From Selaginella moellendorffii (lineage: Eukaryota; Streptophyta; Lycopodiopsida; Selaginellales; Selaginellaceae): 64,000 nt of DNA. Below the pieces are notes generated by a model that saw only the letters and a list, made by a program, of their open reading frames with translations, searched no databases and had not been told where the DNA came from. Shown here in pieces: positions 10,988-21,283 of this stretch. Location: NCBI RefSeq assembly GCF_000143415.4, contig NW_003314263.1:347114-411113 (forward strand). Direction: 5' to 3'. The position numbers and the translations under genes were made by a program. Position 1 is the first letter of the stretch, and each line of letters opens with the position of its first letter.

Positions 10988-12842
10988 GTTGATGGCGGGG
11001 TTTCGTCGAGCTCGCTTCAGGAGGCTCTATATCTGCAGTATCTGCAACGTGCTGCGGACGAAGTTGCTTTGCGCAATTATTTGCAGTCCGAATCTTCCGA
11101 CCTGGGATACATTGGGGATCACAAGCATCATTTTGGTAGGAGTGCTTCTTCTAGCTCACTGAAGCCGAATCCTTTGTACTACGGGGGGCGGACTGTTCCA
11201 CCGTATTACTCGTCACTCGGCTCGACCTCGGCTTCATCAAGCGTTCTTCATCGCGAAGCACTGGCGTCTCTGCGATCGGGTCTAAATTATGGCTGGCAGC
11301 GTGGAAGTGATCTGGGTGACGACATCAGAGGATCTGTTCTTTTGGAAGAGTTTAAGAGCAGTAAAAGCCGCCGGTTCGAGCTCTCCGACATTGCGGGACA
11401 CGTTGTGGAATTCAGGTATTCAAAGTGGAGTTTTTGTTGTTGAGAGAAACTGAGTATCTTCTTTAACAGTGCCGATCAACACGGTAGCCGTTTCATTCAG
11501 CAAAAGCTGGAGGCCGCGACTGCGGAGGAGAAAGCCATGGTCTTTGACGAGGTTCTGCCTCAGGCGTTTACACTCATGACAGATGTTTTCGGAAACTATG
11601 TGATCCAGAAGGTATGGTTTTTGCACGTAAGAACTGAACGATCTTACATGTCCCTCCTTGTGCAGTTTTTTGAACATGGCAACTCTCAGCAGCGCAGAGA
11701 GCTTGCAAATTTACTCGTTGGTCATATGTTGGAGCTAAGCTTGCAGATGTATGGCTGTCGTGTCATACAAAAGGTATGCATAGTTTCTCTTTAAAGTTGT
11801 AGACAGACAAAGAGCTTGCTATATGTTTGTGTAGGCATTGGAGGTCTGTGATGTGGACCAACAAACTCAACTCGTAGTAGAACTGGATGGGCATGTCATG
11901 CGATGTGTGCGAGACCAAAACGGGAATCATGTCATTCAGAAATGTATTGAATGTGTCCCGCCGGACAAAATACAGTTTATCATATCCGCGTTCTATGGTC
12001 AAGTACTCGTCCTCTCGACTCATCCGTATGGATGCCGGGTGATTCAGGTAACTTACGAAAAGACTGCTCTGGGGAGTTAATCATTGGAGTGAAATCTTTT
12101 ACGTTGGTGCAGAGAGTTCTGGAGCACTGTACAGACGATCAGAAACAGGCAGGAATCATGGAAGAAATCCTGGGCGCCACCTGCAGTCTAGCCCAGGATC
12201 AGTATGGGAATTACGTAATTCAGGTAAGTCCAAGGTGGCTTTATTGCGGATTCTGTTTTTGATTGTTTGTTGTAAATTTTGTGCAGCACGTTTTGGAACA
12301 TGGGAAACCCCATGAGAGGAGCGAGATAATAACTAAGCTGGCCGGGCAGATTGTACAGATGAGCCAGCACAAGTTCGCTTCGAATGTAGTGGAGAAGTGC
12401 CTAGAGTTTGGGGGGCCGGCGGAGCGGCAAATTTTGGTGGATGAGATGCTTGGCACCACGGACGAGAACGCGCCATTACAGGTAAAGAGATGAACAGCAA
12501 GAGAGAGTTTTTCGTTTTGCTCACGCTCGGCTCCACTCCACGCAGGCGATGATGAAGGACCAGTTTGCAAACTACGTGGTGCAAAAGGTTTTGGAGACTT
12601 GCAGTGACCAGCAACGAGAGATGCTCCTGGGTCGTATCAAAGTCCACCTCCACGCTCTAAAAAAGTACACTTATGGCAAGCACATCGTTGCGCGGGTGGA
12701 GAAGCTCGTGGCTGCTGGAGGTACGAACCAAGCTTTCTCTCTTGTTATAGCTTTGTTTGCTCTAAAGTTTGAGAGAGAGCTAATGCGTCTCGAGATTTCC
12801 CTTCCAGAGAGGCGTGGCGCTGCTGCTCACGCGACGATCTAA
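9471..12842 (+). CDS. PUM: Pumilio/PUF RNA-binding protein (APUM1-6 type)
   Basis: Cytoplasmic translational repressor and mRNA decay factor that binds UGUA-containing 3' UTRs. Start ATG at 9471 ([18 protein letters not shown]); the frame is open further upstream but has no ATG. The N-terminal half has the NABP-type motifs of plant Pumilios ([49 protein letters not shown]), low-complexity Gln/His tracts and poly-Ala. The Pumilio homology domain starts at [13 protein letters not shown] and is split over exons 11470-11611, 11666-11773, 11835-12047, 12113-12223, 12287-12481, 12546-12720 and 12808-12842. Repeat signatures include [90 protein letters not shown] and [14 protein letters not shown], giving the eight-repeat fold. 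Confidence 0.95.
10963..10985 (+). repeat. CAG microsatellite coding poly-Gln in Pumilio
   Basis: An uninterrupted cag run codes about eight Gln after YKYAQQ in the low-complexity N-terminal half of the Pumilio protein, outside the RNA-binding repeats. Length variation here would not disturb the PUF domain. Confidence 0.85.
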
Positions 12843-13173
12843 GCGAGCGAGAAATCGTCACACCAAACAGGCACAGCAAAAGTTTTCCTCTTGCAACTAA
12901 AGTGTAAATTTGTGTTCTCTGTTGTGTTGTTTGCAGACGTAAATAGTGTAATAACTTTTGTACCCTGTGGAGGATGGGGAGAAGAAATGAGAAGAGAAGA
13001 GAGAAGTAAAGAAGAAGAAGAAGACCAGAGTGGTAGCACTGTAACGGGACGTCCTTTCTAACGTTCTTTATTTATGTTGGTAATTTTGTCGCTTTAAGTG
13101 TACATTTCTTTGTATAATCCACTACTTGGAGTTTTAGGGCTTGTGGGGAATTTAGGGTTTATGGGCTTTGGCG
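12843..13173 (+). other. Pumilio 3' UTR and TSC10 leader
   Basis: No gene seen. Purine-rich gaagaagaag tracts are followed by T-rich sequence and two tttagggtt-like elements (about 13134 and 13151) just before the TSC10 start. Confidence 0.5.
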
Positions 13174-14269
13174 ATGGTGTTCGTTCTAGCGATCTTGCTG
13201 CTGCTCCCGATCGTGCTGCTCGCGCTGTGGGTTCTCAAGGTGCCGTCGTCTCCGGTGGAGATCCGTGGCAGGCACATTCTTATTTCTGGTGGATCGAGCG
13301 GGATCGGGCTTGAGCTCGCGAAGATTGCCGCTGCGCAGGGCGCGCGCAAGGTGACGCTCTTGGCGCGGAATGTCGAGAGGTTGAAGGAGGCCAGGGATGC
13401 GGTCGCGGCGGCTGTGAGTGGATCGAGTGACACGGAGGTGGGATTTGTCAGTGCCGATGTTTTGGATCGAGCAGGGCTGCGGAGGGCAATGGCTGAGGCT
13501 GGGGATGTGGATGTGCTGGTTTGCAGCCACGGGATTTCTATTCCTTGCGCGTTTGAGGATGCCAGAGACGAGGATCTCGACACGGTGGTGGGGATTAATT
13601 TCATGGGGACGATGAATGTGGTCAAGGCCGCGTTGCCAGGGATGGTGAGAGATGGCGGGGTGTATCCTCGCAGCATTGCGATCTTCTCTTCTCAAGCGGC
13701 CCAGGTACTTCTTTTCTTTTGGTCTTCTATCACGGTCTTCTTCTTTCGTAGGCTGGAATTTATGGATTCGCATGCTACTCGGGAGCAAAGGTTGCGCTGG
13801 TAAAATTCGCGGAGAGCCTCAAACAAGAGCTCTTCCTCCGGAAGATCCAGATTTCGGTCATCTATCCTCCTGACACAGACACTCCCGGACTCCGAGAAGG
13901 TATGCCTTTTCTCTTCCTCTTTTTCTCCTCTTCTCGTGTGTTAAAAGTGGTTCTTTCGTGAATGCAGAGAACAAGTTCAAACCGGAGATAACAAAGATCT
14001 TGTCTGAGTCCTCCAGTGCGATGGTGGCGATCGACGTCGCAAGAAAAGCCATGGACGGGATCAGAGCAGGGAGGTTCAACGTTTCTTGCAACTTTGATGG
14101 CCATCTTCTCGCCATCCTTTGCACAGGCATGTCTCCACACATGTCTGTTTGCTACAGTCTTGCAGAGATTGTCTTCCTTCCGGTCACGCGAATCATCTCG
14201 CTCTTCATACAATACGGATGGTACAGGACGATCCGAGCATGGCTTATCAAGCATAAGAAGTGCGTGTAA
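13174..14269 (+). CDS. TSC10: 3-ketodihydrosphingosine reductase (TSC10/KDSR)
   Basis: ER-membrane short-chain dehydrogenase that reduces 3-ketosphinganine to sphinganine in sphingolipid synthesis. Exons are 13174-13704, 13752-13899 and 13968-14269. The product has an N-terminal membrane helix (MVFVLAILLLLPIVLLALWV), the cofactor motif GGSSGIG, SHGIS in the NAG position, SSQAAQAGIYGFACYSGAK with the catalytic YxxxK, and C-terminal hydrophobic segments (ILCTGMSPHMSV, LPVTRIISLFIQYGWYRT) typical of TSC10. The ORF can be read from TTG at 13168, but ATG 13174 is the sensible start. It lies head-to-tail after Pumilio with about 330 bases between. Confidence 0.93.
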
Positions 14270-14623
14270 TATCCAAGCGGTAACTCCTGTCTTCTTCCTG
14301 GAACTACAAACTAATGTTTTCTTTGCAGCTAACCAACCATGCCACAATTGAAAGGACAATGCCAAGAGGAATAGCTTAAACGAGTGTAATTGAGAAGTTC
14401 TGGCAATGATCTTAACAACAAAATTTGAATTTAAGACGGTCATAACTTTAAAGATTTAAAATAGTTAGCTAGCCCCCAAAACAACTAAACATTCCATGGG
14501 CTGAGGTTTATGTGTGCAACTGCAAACACAATAACATTGCCCAAATGTCATTCACACACAAATTTCATTGACTGGAAAGCAGTGTAAAGCAGGATTTAGG
14601 GTTTTAGTGTTGAGGACATTGAC
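14270..14623. other. TSC10 3' flank, no gene
   Basis: Turns from GC-rich to AT-rich within about 100 bases after the TSC10 stop. No coding feature was seen. It leads into the left arm of the inverted repeat. Confidence 0.5.
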
Positions 14624-15337
14624 TATAAATTTTATTGGAATTGCCCTTTAGGACAAGATACACCAATAAACTCAACTCTGCCAATGTCTTATTTAATGGG
14701 AAATACATTAAGAAGAAACCTTGATTTACGTATTTTTATTTTACAACTTTTGTAGACTGGTGTTAATTCTCAAGGTAAGGCATTAGTCGAAAATAATCAA
14801 GTAGTGAATGTACTTAGAAGATATTCTTCCAATAATTTTGACAAATAAGCCAGCACATTCTTTAATGATTTCTTTTTATCCAGAGGTTGGAATATTTGGT
14901 TTATTATACAGTGTAAAAGGTTTCTTTCCAAAATCTCCATCTAATCCTGCTAGAGTATTAACAAAAATTCCCTTTTATTGCAACCCACTAAATACAAGGC
15001 TTATAAGTGGGTATAAAAAGTTGGACAAGCATTAATTGATTATATAAAACGTTTTACAATAATAATGCAATATGATTGTAATATTATATCTTATATTAGT
15101 GTTAATGCTTTTTGGAGTACAAAAACGTATGGGAAAATTTTTGATTGTAAATTGAAATTGCAAGAAGATGGTAATCTTGTTTTATATGGTGCTTTTGATA
15201 TAACTATGTATTGGTCAAGTAAAAGTTACTGTAGAAAATATAATTGTGCTATACTGTCAGAATTTCATGTTCAGAAAGATTGTAATTTAGTCATTTATCC
15301 AAATATACTAACATGGTCAAATGGTAAAGTTTGTTAA
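14624..15337 (+). pseudogene. Broken copy of the B-lectin-like ORF
   Basis: Two frames, 14808-15035 and 15065-15337, match successive parts of the intact ORF at 19677-20525. Relative to that copy, this one has lost about 30 bases after LISGYK, which shifts the frame, and has lost the RDGK codons near the end. Its upstream part (NSTLPMSYL-like) is also broken. Of the three lectin motifs, QEDGNLVLY and QKDCNLVIY are intact, while the first reads QYDCNIISY. It lies in AT-rich DNA. Confidence 0.8.
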
Positions 15338-15960
15338 CCATAATTACAATATAGTATAATATGATTATTATATAGTGCTATTAAACAATTTTAATATTTT
15401 AAATATATTCTAGACTGATTGATATATGTTCAAACTTTCAATCTTTGATACAAGAATAAGAAACACAGTGGATATTGTTGACAATTTTCACATGGAATCT
15501 TGACTCATTATTATATAGTTATCAGTATAGATAATTTAAATATTAAATAATAATTTACTGTGTATTGTATGTAGCAACATTTGGTTTTCTTAATAGTAAT
15601 GTTATTTTTATTTATTAATTTAATTGATCAAATGCAAGTTTAAAGCTACAAACATGTATATAATTTATATACTCAAGATTAATCTTATTGCATATCAACC
15701 ATTAAATGGTAAAATAAACTAAAATATACTAGTTTAGGAAAGTTTATAAATTATAAATACAAGTTTAATCTAAATAAATAACAAATGTTAGATGTTAGAT
15801 CCCATCCAAATATATTGCCTAATTAAACTTAAAAGCAGTACTCTTTCTGGATCTTGAGTTGTGTGAGCTCCACTGGGCTGAATTTCCTCTTGTTCCTTTG
15901 CAATGGTCACTCCATTCCCTTCGTCACTCTTTCCTACGCTTTTCATACATCGGTTGTGCC
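14624..15960 (+). repeat. Left arm of a large imperfect inverted repeat
   Basis: The sequence from about 14624 (ttattggaattgccctt) to about 15960 (ctttcatacat-like end) recurs in inverse orientation at about 18835-20430. Shared landmarks are the lectin-like ORF and the block with gtgtgagctccactgggctg and ttgcaatggtca. The arms differ by many substitutions and small indels, and the right arm has extra sequence near 19.0-19.2 kb, so the duplication is not recent. Confidence 0.85.
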
Positions 15961-15987
15961 CTATTCTTTACCACAATATCGCGAGAG
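15338..15987. other. AT-rich arm sequence between the lectin remnant and the unknown family fragment
   Basis: Very AT-rich to about 15840, then GC-balanced. No gene was seen. The last part (15845-15960) is the best-conserved block of the inverted repeat. Confidence 0.5.
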
Positions 15988-16436
15988 AAAATGCGAGGGC
16001 CTGGCAGTGATCCGCGCTTTTGAATCGATCGGCGTAGCAGCGCGAGCTCGAGAGCGAAGCTTTTTCTCGCGGGGGAGTTTGATAGCCCAATCCATCCAAA
16101 GAAACCCCTCGGGACAATCGGCGAGGAAAGGCGATCCAAGGCCAGCGCACGATGATCGCCCAGCAGGGCGAGAAGATGATCAAGAGGAAGAGGTGGCTTC
16201 GTCTCGGTCCGAGCGATGATGGCGTCGCTGAGAGACAGATCAAGCAGGAGGGTGTCACTCCACCACGCAAGAAGATAGCCGATCACGATCAGAGGTAACT
16301 TGGAGTTCTTGCGAGGTTCTTTGTGAGTTCCACGATCTCTGGAAGAACTGGTCTCTTTTTTTCTTGGGTTTCTTCCTGACAGCATGGATTCGCCTCCAGT
16401 GGCAGCGGGTGGCAGCAAAAGGTAGGAGCAATCAAT
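15988..16436 (+). pseudogene. Internally deleted copy of the unknown gene family of 21284-22658
   Basis: The start (aatgcgagggcctggcagtg) matches the 5' end of the intact copy. After about 50 codons plus MIAQQGEKMIKRKR, it jumps to the C-terminal coding part (IKQEGVTPPRKKIADHDQR), losing roughly 300 codons. The next exon (about 16381-16421, with PVAAGGSK) and its donor gtaggagc are kept, and the last exon is missing. The flanks of the deletion are still clearly related, so this is an internal-deletion derivative. Confidence 0.8.
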
Positions 16437-16518
16437 GTGGAGTTTTTACCTCTCCTTTTATTGGATTTTTACCAACAATTAAGAACCCCTTTTTTAGGGT
16501 TCTTGAGTATTCACAGGA

Positions 16519-18294
16519 CTATCGCGTGGCGCATAGAAGATCCTCGCTCCACTCCTCGCTCCCGACGCAGTGGTGGCATCGGAAAATCCCCGCCGGATCG
16601 ACTCTCTTCTTGATCGCCAGCAGCCTCGTGTAATGTTCTCCAAACAGAGATTCTTGCCACTGGGGCTCACTGAAATCCGCCTCGTTCCCATACGCCCCCG
16701 ATCCGGGCGTGAGATCGATGAGCATCGCATTCGCGGCGCTCAGCTCCGCCCTGGCGCGCTGCTCGGCTCGATCGTCTCCGTCGCTCCAGCTTCTGCCGAG
16801 GATCACATGCCACAGCGCGCGGCGCCACGCGGGATTCACAGCATTGTCTCGATCGTCGCGGCTCACGGCGCCGCCCCCGACGAACACGCCAGTGAGGGAC
16901 ACGCGCGGGAAGAGCTCCCGGATGCGCACCATCACCTCGGCTAGATTCCCCGGCGAATATGCGACCGTTGTCCTTGGAATGAGCCGCGACGCCAGGAGCA
17001 GTGGAATCCCCGCGGTGGCGATGCCGGTGTTGGCGGTGTCCACATCGCGGCAGCTCGATCGCCCCTGGCATTGGATCGCCAATCGAAACTCCTGGAACGA
17101 GGGGAAGGATTGGAGGCTCCCGCTGGATCGGAGCTGGGGGTCCTCGCGCGCGAGCTCTTCCAGCGGTGCCGCGAGCGTGGCGTTGGCGAGCTCCATGCCG
17201 CGGTTTGGGAGGAGATACGAGAGCGTGAGCCCGGTGGTGTTGGTGATCGCGAAGGTCCCCGCCCAGCCGGCGCGCTCGAGCGAGGGGTGGAGCTCGGTGA
17301 ATCGAGCGAGTGTTCGCTGGAAGCTGGGCTTGTCCGGGGTTGAGAGGTTGTACTGCGCGAAGACGAGGCTGTCCAGCGCCGGGTAGAGCCTGTGCGTGGC
17401 GGTGACCGCGATGCCAAACGTTCCACCGCCGCCGCCGCGCATCGCCCAGTAGAGATCCTGGTTCTGGCAGCGATTGGCAACGACGAGGCTCCCATCCGCG
17501 GTCACCACCGAGAACTCCAGGACGTTGTCCGCGGCCAGGCCGAAAGTTGGCGAGAGTGGGCTGTGGCCTCCGCCCTGGGGATGGCCTCCGGCAGCTCCCA
17601 CCGAGCTCGATCCACCGCCGACGATCACGAACTTGCGATCAAACACCGCCTGGTAGAGCTCTTCCCACTGGACTCCAGCGCCGACCGTCACTGCCGGGAG
17701 GTACGTTGCGTCTTTCGATCGGCGAGAGCATCCTCTCGGGAGGAAGCGGTGGTGGAATCTCATGCTTTTCATTTGGTGTGTCCAGATGCTCAGCGCTCCC
17801 GCGGCGGTGCTCCGGCCGAGGTAGTCGTGACCGGTGTTCTTGACGACGAGGCGGAGGTTCCTGGCGGCCGCGAATCCCACCGCTGCTTGGATGTGGGAGG
17901 CTTTTCTCGCTGCTACTGTGTAGATTGGCACCGAGCCTTGCGAGCACGTTGAGTTTCGAGGGGAGTCTATCGAGCAGCGATCGGTGATACCGTTTGATTC
18001 CCAGTTGCTGGCTTGCATGGCTCCCGGCTGGTCCGCCCTCCAGAACGGGAAGCTCCATCGCTGGCGTGCCTCTCGGCAGGCTCGCCGATTGAAAGCTGGA
18101 TCGTGGCAAGGAGAGGCCGGAGGAACCACGCGGATGAGCTTTCCATCGATGGAGGCGTTGAAGGTGGCCCAGGATTGAGAGTCGGGCCAGCAGTGGCGAT
18201 CGAAGGCTGTGCATTGGCATGGAGGCCGGAAGGATTGAGCCAACTGGAATGCGACGATCACGATGAGGAGCAGAGGTAGCGCGGCTGTTTTCAT
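16519..18294 (-). CDS. Secreted FAD-linked oxidase, fungal-type PCMH/BBE-like
   Basis: Single-exon 591-residue flavoprotein, likely secreted, oxidising an unknown alcohol, sugar or amine. It has a signal peptide (MKTAALPLLLIVIVAFQLAQ), a Cys-rich N-terminal motif CQCTAFDRHCWPDSQSW, the PCMH FAD domain with VKNTGHDYLGRSTAAGALS (FAD-linking His at about 156), GGHPQGGGHSPLSPTFGLAA, DLYWAMRGGGGGTFGI and a BBE-type C-terminus (NEADFSEPQWQESLFGEHY). The CxC...CWP N-terminus and the GHDYLGRS motif look like fungal isoamyl-alcohol-oxidase relatives rather than plant BBE enzymes (family memory, not a search). The second FAD-linking Cys of bicovalent members is replaced by Ser (GGGSSSVGAAGG, about residues 226-237), so attachment through His only is expected. 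No introns. It lies between inverted-repeat arms, and a fragment of a second copy sits at 21.1 kb. Confidence 0.88.
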   Translation of the reverse strand: MKTAALPLLLIVIVAFQLAQSFRPPCQCTAFDRHCWPDSQSWATFNASIDGKLIRVVPPASPCHDPAFNRRACREARQRWSFPFWRADQPGAMQASNWESNGITDRCSIDSPRNSTCSQGSVPIYTVAARKASHIQAAVGFAAARNLRLVVKNTGHDYLGRSTAAGALSIWTHQMKSMRFHHRFLPRGCSRRSKDATYLPAVTVGAGVQWEELYQAVFDRKFVIVGGGSSSVGAAGGHPQGGGHSPLSPTFGLAADNVLEFSVVTADGSLVVANRCQNQDLYWAMRGGGGGTFGIAVTATHRLYPALDSLVFAQYNLSTPDKPSFQRTLARFTELHPSLERAGWAGTFAITNTTGLTLSYLLPNRGMELANATLAAPLEELAREDPQLRSSGSLQSFPSFQEFRLAIQCQGRSSCRDVDTANTGIATAGIPLLLASRLIPRTTVAYSPGNLAEVMVRIRELFPRVSLTGVFVGGGAVSRDDRDNAVNPAWRRALWHVILGRSWSDGDDRAEQRARAELSAANAMLIDLTPGSGAYGNEADFSEPQWQESLFGEHYTRLLAIKKRVDPAGIFRCHHCVGSEEWSEDLLCATR

Positions 18295-18834
18295 GGCTGT
18301 GTGATGTCAACGTACAACCTTTTCTTCTTTCCTGACATGAACTCGTAAAGAAATTGTAGCTATCGGAACGATAGAGCTCTTGTCAAACGCTTCGAATGAT
18401 CGACGGATGGAGCAAATGATGTGAGCACGAATTGTTTGCTCCTTTTTTTATATACTGTGGCTTTCCGCGGGGACTTGTTCTTGTGTTCATCCAGGAAAAT
18501 CTTACTCTGAGCGGCCGCCAAAAACAAAAGAACCGCACTTTGGGCTTTGACACTGGAAAACTTCTAAGGTCTGACTCTTGCTATGTGAGTGCTCTTTTTT
18601 GCGCGTTGATCAGACATTGTCAAACCTTGCCAGTTATACGTCTAGAAAATCAAAGACTGTGTTTTTTACATCTACTCTTGTTCAGAAAATCTAGATGTGA
18701 TCTTATAGACAAATTAATTCTTTTATTCTCGTTTCACTACATATTGTGGACTAGTACGTAAAAGAAGATTAGGGCACTGTCATAATTATATTCTAAATCA
18801 GTCTATGGAGGAGTTGTAGAAATATGTATGGAAA
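18295..18834. other. 5' flank of the FAD oxidase with a repeat shared with 26.3 kb
   Basis: No gene seen. About 18440-18515 (ggacttgttcttgtgttc and neighbours) matches the reverse strand at about 26300-26375, just past the end of the third unknown-family copy. The rest, to the start of the right arm, is unremarkable and increasingly AT-rich. Confidence 0.6.
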
Positions 18835-20430
18835 GTGTAGAGGAATGATGAGGAAAGAGTGACCAAGGGAATGGAATGACCATTGCAAAGGAACAAAAGG
18901 AAATTCAGCCCAGTGGAGCTCACACAACTCCCAGTGCATCCAAGATCCAGAAAGAATTGTGCTTGAATTCCTCTCGGTCTAAGAAAGGGAAACAAAGAAA
19001 ATGGGATGGATCACTGTGGTTGCCATTCTCGGCTCAACATTTCGCTGACAAATGTCATCACTAAGCTCATGTCAAAGCAATTAAACATAAATGTAACCAG
19101 GATTTTTAATTTTTTTTATTGGATAAATTATCTTAAGACTTTAAATTTTTAAATTAATAATAATTAATATTTATAGATTTTTTTGCTTAAGGGAGAAGTG
19201 GATATACTGAGCATATGCTTGGATGTTCTAGGTCTACCATCTAACGGTTGTTATTTATTTAGATTAATTTTATATTTATAATTTATAAAGTTTCCTAGAC
19301 ACTTCCTAGTATATTTTAGCTTATTTTAAATAAGATTAATCTTGTTTTTATAAATTATAAACATTTTTATAAGTATAAACTTGCATTTGATCAATTAGAT
19401 TAATAAATATAAATAACACTATTATTTATACCAAGCATTGATGTGCAGTAGATTATTGTTTAATATTTAAATCATCTAAAATTATAAATTTATAACAATA
19501 ACATTCCACGTCAAGATTCCACGTGAATATTGTCAACAATATAAACTGTGTTTCTTATTCTTGTACCAAAGATTGAAAGTTTAAACAAATATCAATCAGT
19601 CTAGAATACATTTAAAATATTAGAAATGTTTACTATCACTATATAATACTTGTATTATACTATATTGTAATCATGGTTAACAAACTTTACCATTTGAACA
19701 TGTTAGTATATTTGGCTTTCCATCTCTATAAATGACTAAATTACAATCTTTTTGAACATGAAATTCTGATAGTACAGCACAATTATATTTTCTACAGTAA
19801 CTTTTACTTGACCAATAATTAGTTATATCAAAAGCACCATATAAAACAAGATTACCATCTTCTTGCAATCTCAATTTACAATCAAAACTTTTCCCATACG
19901 TTTTTGTACTCCAAAAAACATTAGCACTAATATAAAATACAATATTACAATCATATTGCATTATTATTGTAAAACGTTTTATATAATCAATTAATTCTTG
20001 TCCAGCTTTTAATGTTGCTAATGGCATATCTTTATACCCACTTATAAGCCTTGTATTTAGTGGGTTGCAATAAAAGGGAATTTTTGTTAATACTTCAGCA
20101 GTATTAGATGGAGATTTTGGAAAGAAACCTCTTACACTGTATAATAAACCAAATATTCCAACCTCTGGATCAAAAACAATCATTAAAAAATGTGCTGGGC
20201 TATTTGTCAAAATTATTGGAACAATATCTGCACCAGCTCTTCTCATTACTTGATTATTTTCGACTAATGCCTTAACTTGAGAATTAACACCACAGTCTAC
20301 AAAATTTGTAAAAATAAAAATACGTAAATCAATTGTTGTTAGTAATCTAGTTCTTATTAAATAAGACATTGGCAGAGTTGAGTTTATTAGTGTATATTGT
20401 CCTGAAGGAAGTGCAATTCCAATACAATTT
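18835..20430 (-). repeat. Right arm of the large imperfect inverted repeat
   Basis: Inverse partner of 14624-15960, covering the gtgtgagctccactgggctg block (about 18900-18930, reverse strand) and the lectin ORF. It carries about 200 extra bases near 19.0-19.2 kb and a poly-AT tract. The arms enclose about 2.9 kb holding the deleted family copy and the FAD oxidase. Confidence 0.85.
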
Positions 20431-20525
20431 ATAAGAGCACTTACAACCATAATAGGATTTATATTTAAAAATGTTAAAGCTGTTTCGTATGCAAAATATT
20501 CAAAATATGATATATTAGTATTCAT
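19677..20525 (-). CDS. B-lectin (GNA-type, mannose-binding) domain protein with unknown N-terminal domain
   Basis: Intact intronless frame of 282 residues in AT-rich DNA. The C-terminal third has three perfect QxDxNxVxY sugar-binding motifs: QYDCNIVFY (190-198), QEDGNLVLY (221-229) and QKDCNLVIY (258-266). These are the hallmark of Galanthus-type B-lectins that bind mannose. Residues 1-180 match nothing I recognise. They contain two hydrophobic stretches (PIMVVSALINCIGIALPSG, PAHFLMIVFDPEVGIFGLLY) and no clear signal peptide. Codon use is strongly A/T-ending, unlike neighbouring genes. A broken inverted copy is at 14.6-15.3 kb. It could be a mobile-element or virus-like passenger, or a lineage-specific lectin; the sequence alone does not decide. 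Confidence 0.75.
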   Translation of the reverse strand: MNTNISYFEYFAYETALTFLNINPIMVVSALINCIGIALPSGQYTLINSTLPMSYLIRTRLLTTIDLRIFIFTNFVDCGVNSQVKALVENNQVMRRAGADIVPIILTNSPAHFLMIVFDPEVGIFGLLYSVRGFFPKSPSNTAEVLTKIPFYCNPLNTRLISGYKDMPLATLKAGQELIDYIKRFTIIMQYDCNIVFYISANVFWSTKTYGKSFDCKLRLQEDGNLVLYGAFDITNYWSSKSYCRKYNCAVLSEFHVQKDCNLVIYRDGKPNILTCSNGKVC

Positions 20526-21064
20526 TCTTACAAGAATTATAGAAATAACTGGTGTAAATGTTTCAGTGTGTGTGTGTGTCTATATATATTACAACTCACA
20601 ATCATTTTGAAACTGTTTCTTATAATTTCTAACTATTCATAAAGTTATAAATAGTTTATCATATTATTAGTCACTACTTACAATAACTTTTCAAGTAGCA
20701 AAAGATCTTGTTTAGCCTATATTCAAATTTCCATATCTTATTTATAATTTGAAAAGTGGACATATATCTATTAACTTATTTAACAGAAATAGTATAACTA
20801 TTATTAGACAAGATAATTAACACATGGATGGCCGAGTTTACTGACGATAGAGAACCAGTGAATCTCAATGTTGCAGAAAGAAGTAGTCCTCTCAAATGTT
20901 TTAGCACAGGTGATGGAATTCTCAGGTCTGAAGCTCAATCACTCTTTGCTATTAAAGTGAAACCTCACGAATGAACAGAATTTAGTAATTTTATTTATCA
21001 AAAAAATTTCCCTCAAGACATTGCTTCACTCGGTGATCCAAGCTGTGAAATATTTTGATCATGT
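20526..21064. other. Spacer upstream of the lectin ORF
   Basis: AT-rich with a (gt)n/(ta)n patch at 20567-20590. A short open stretch begins at about 20824 (MAEFTDDREPVNLNVAER) and runs about 48 codons without a recognised match. No gene is claimed. Confidence 0.4.
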
Positions 21065-21195
21065 GGATGCCCAGAAGATCCCTGTTTGGAGAACATTACC
21101 TGCGGCTGCTGGCGATCAAAGTCGATCCCAGGGATTTTCTGATACCGCGCGTCGGGAAAATACTCAAGAACCAACTATACATCAGAGGCAGCAAA
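21065..21195 (+). pseudogene. 3'-end fragment of a second FAD-oxidase copy
   Basis: Reads FGEHYLRLLAIKVDPRDF, matching FGEHYTRLLAIKKRVDPAGIF at the C-terminus of the oxidase at 16519-18294. The homology continues past the coding end into aatactcaagaacc, which is also present in the 3' flank of the intact gene. About 60 bases between are missing. It lies tail-to-tail with the unknown family gene at 21284, the same relative arrangement as at 16.4 kb, but inverted. Confidence 0.8.
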
Positions 21196-21283
21196 TGCTG
21201 GTAAATTCGAAAAGGTGACAAACTCTCCACTTGCAGCAGCAAATGCCCATAGAGGGCATTGCAGGGAATCTCTCGATCATACT

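Noticed and set aside
14624-20430. Reading the inverted repeat as terminal inverted repeats of a single DNA transposon
   Set aside because: The arms carry a gene, differ greatly in length, show no short terminal motif or target-site duplication, and no transposase motifs lie between them.
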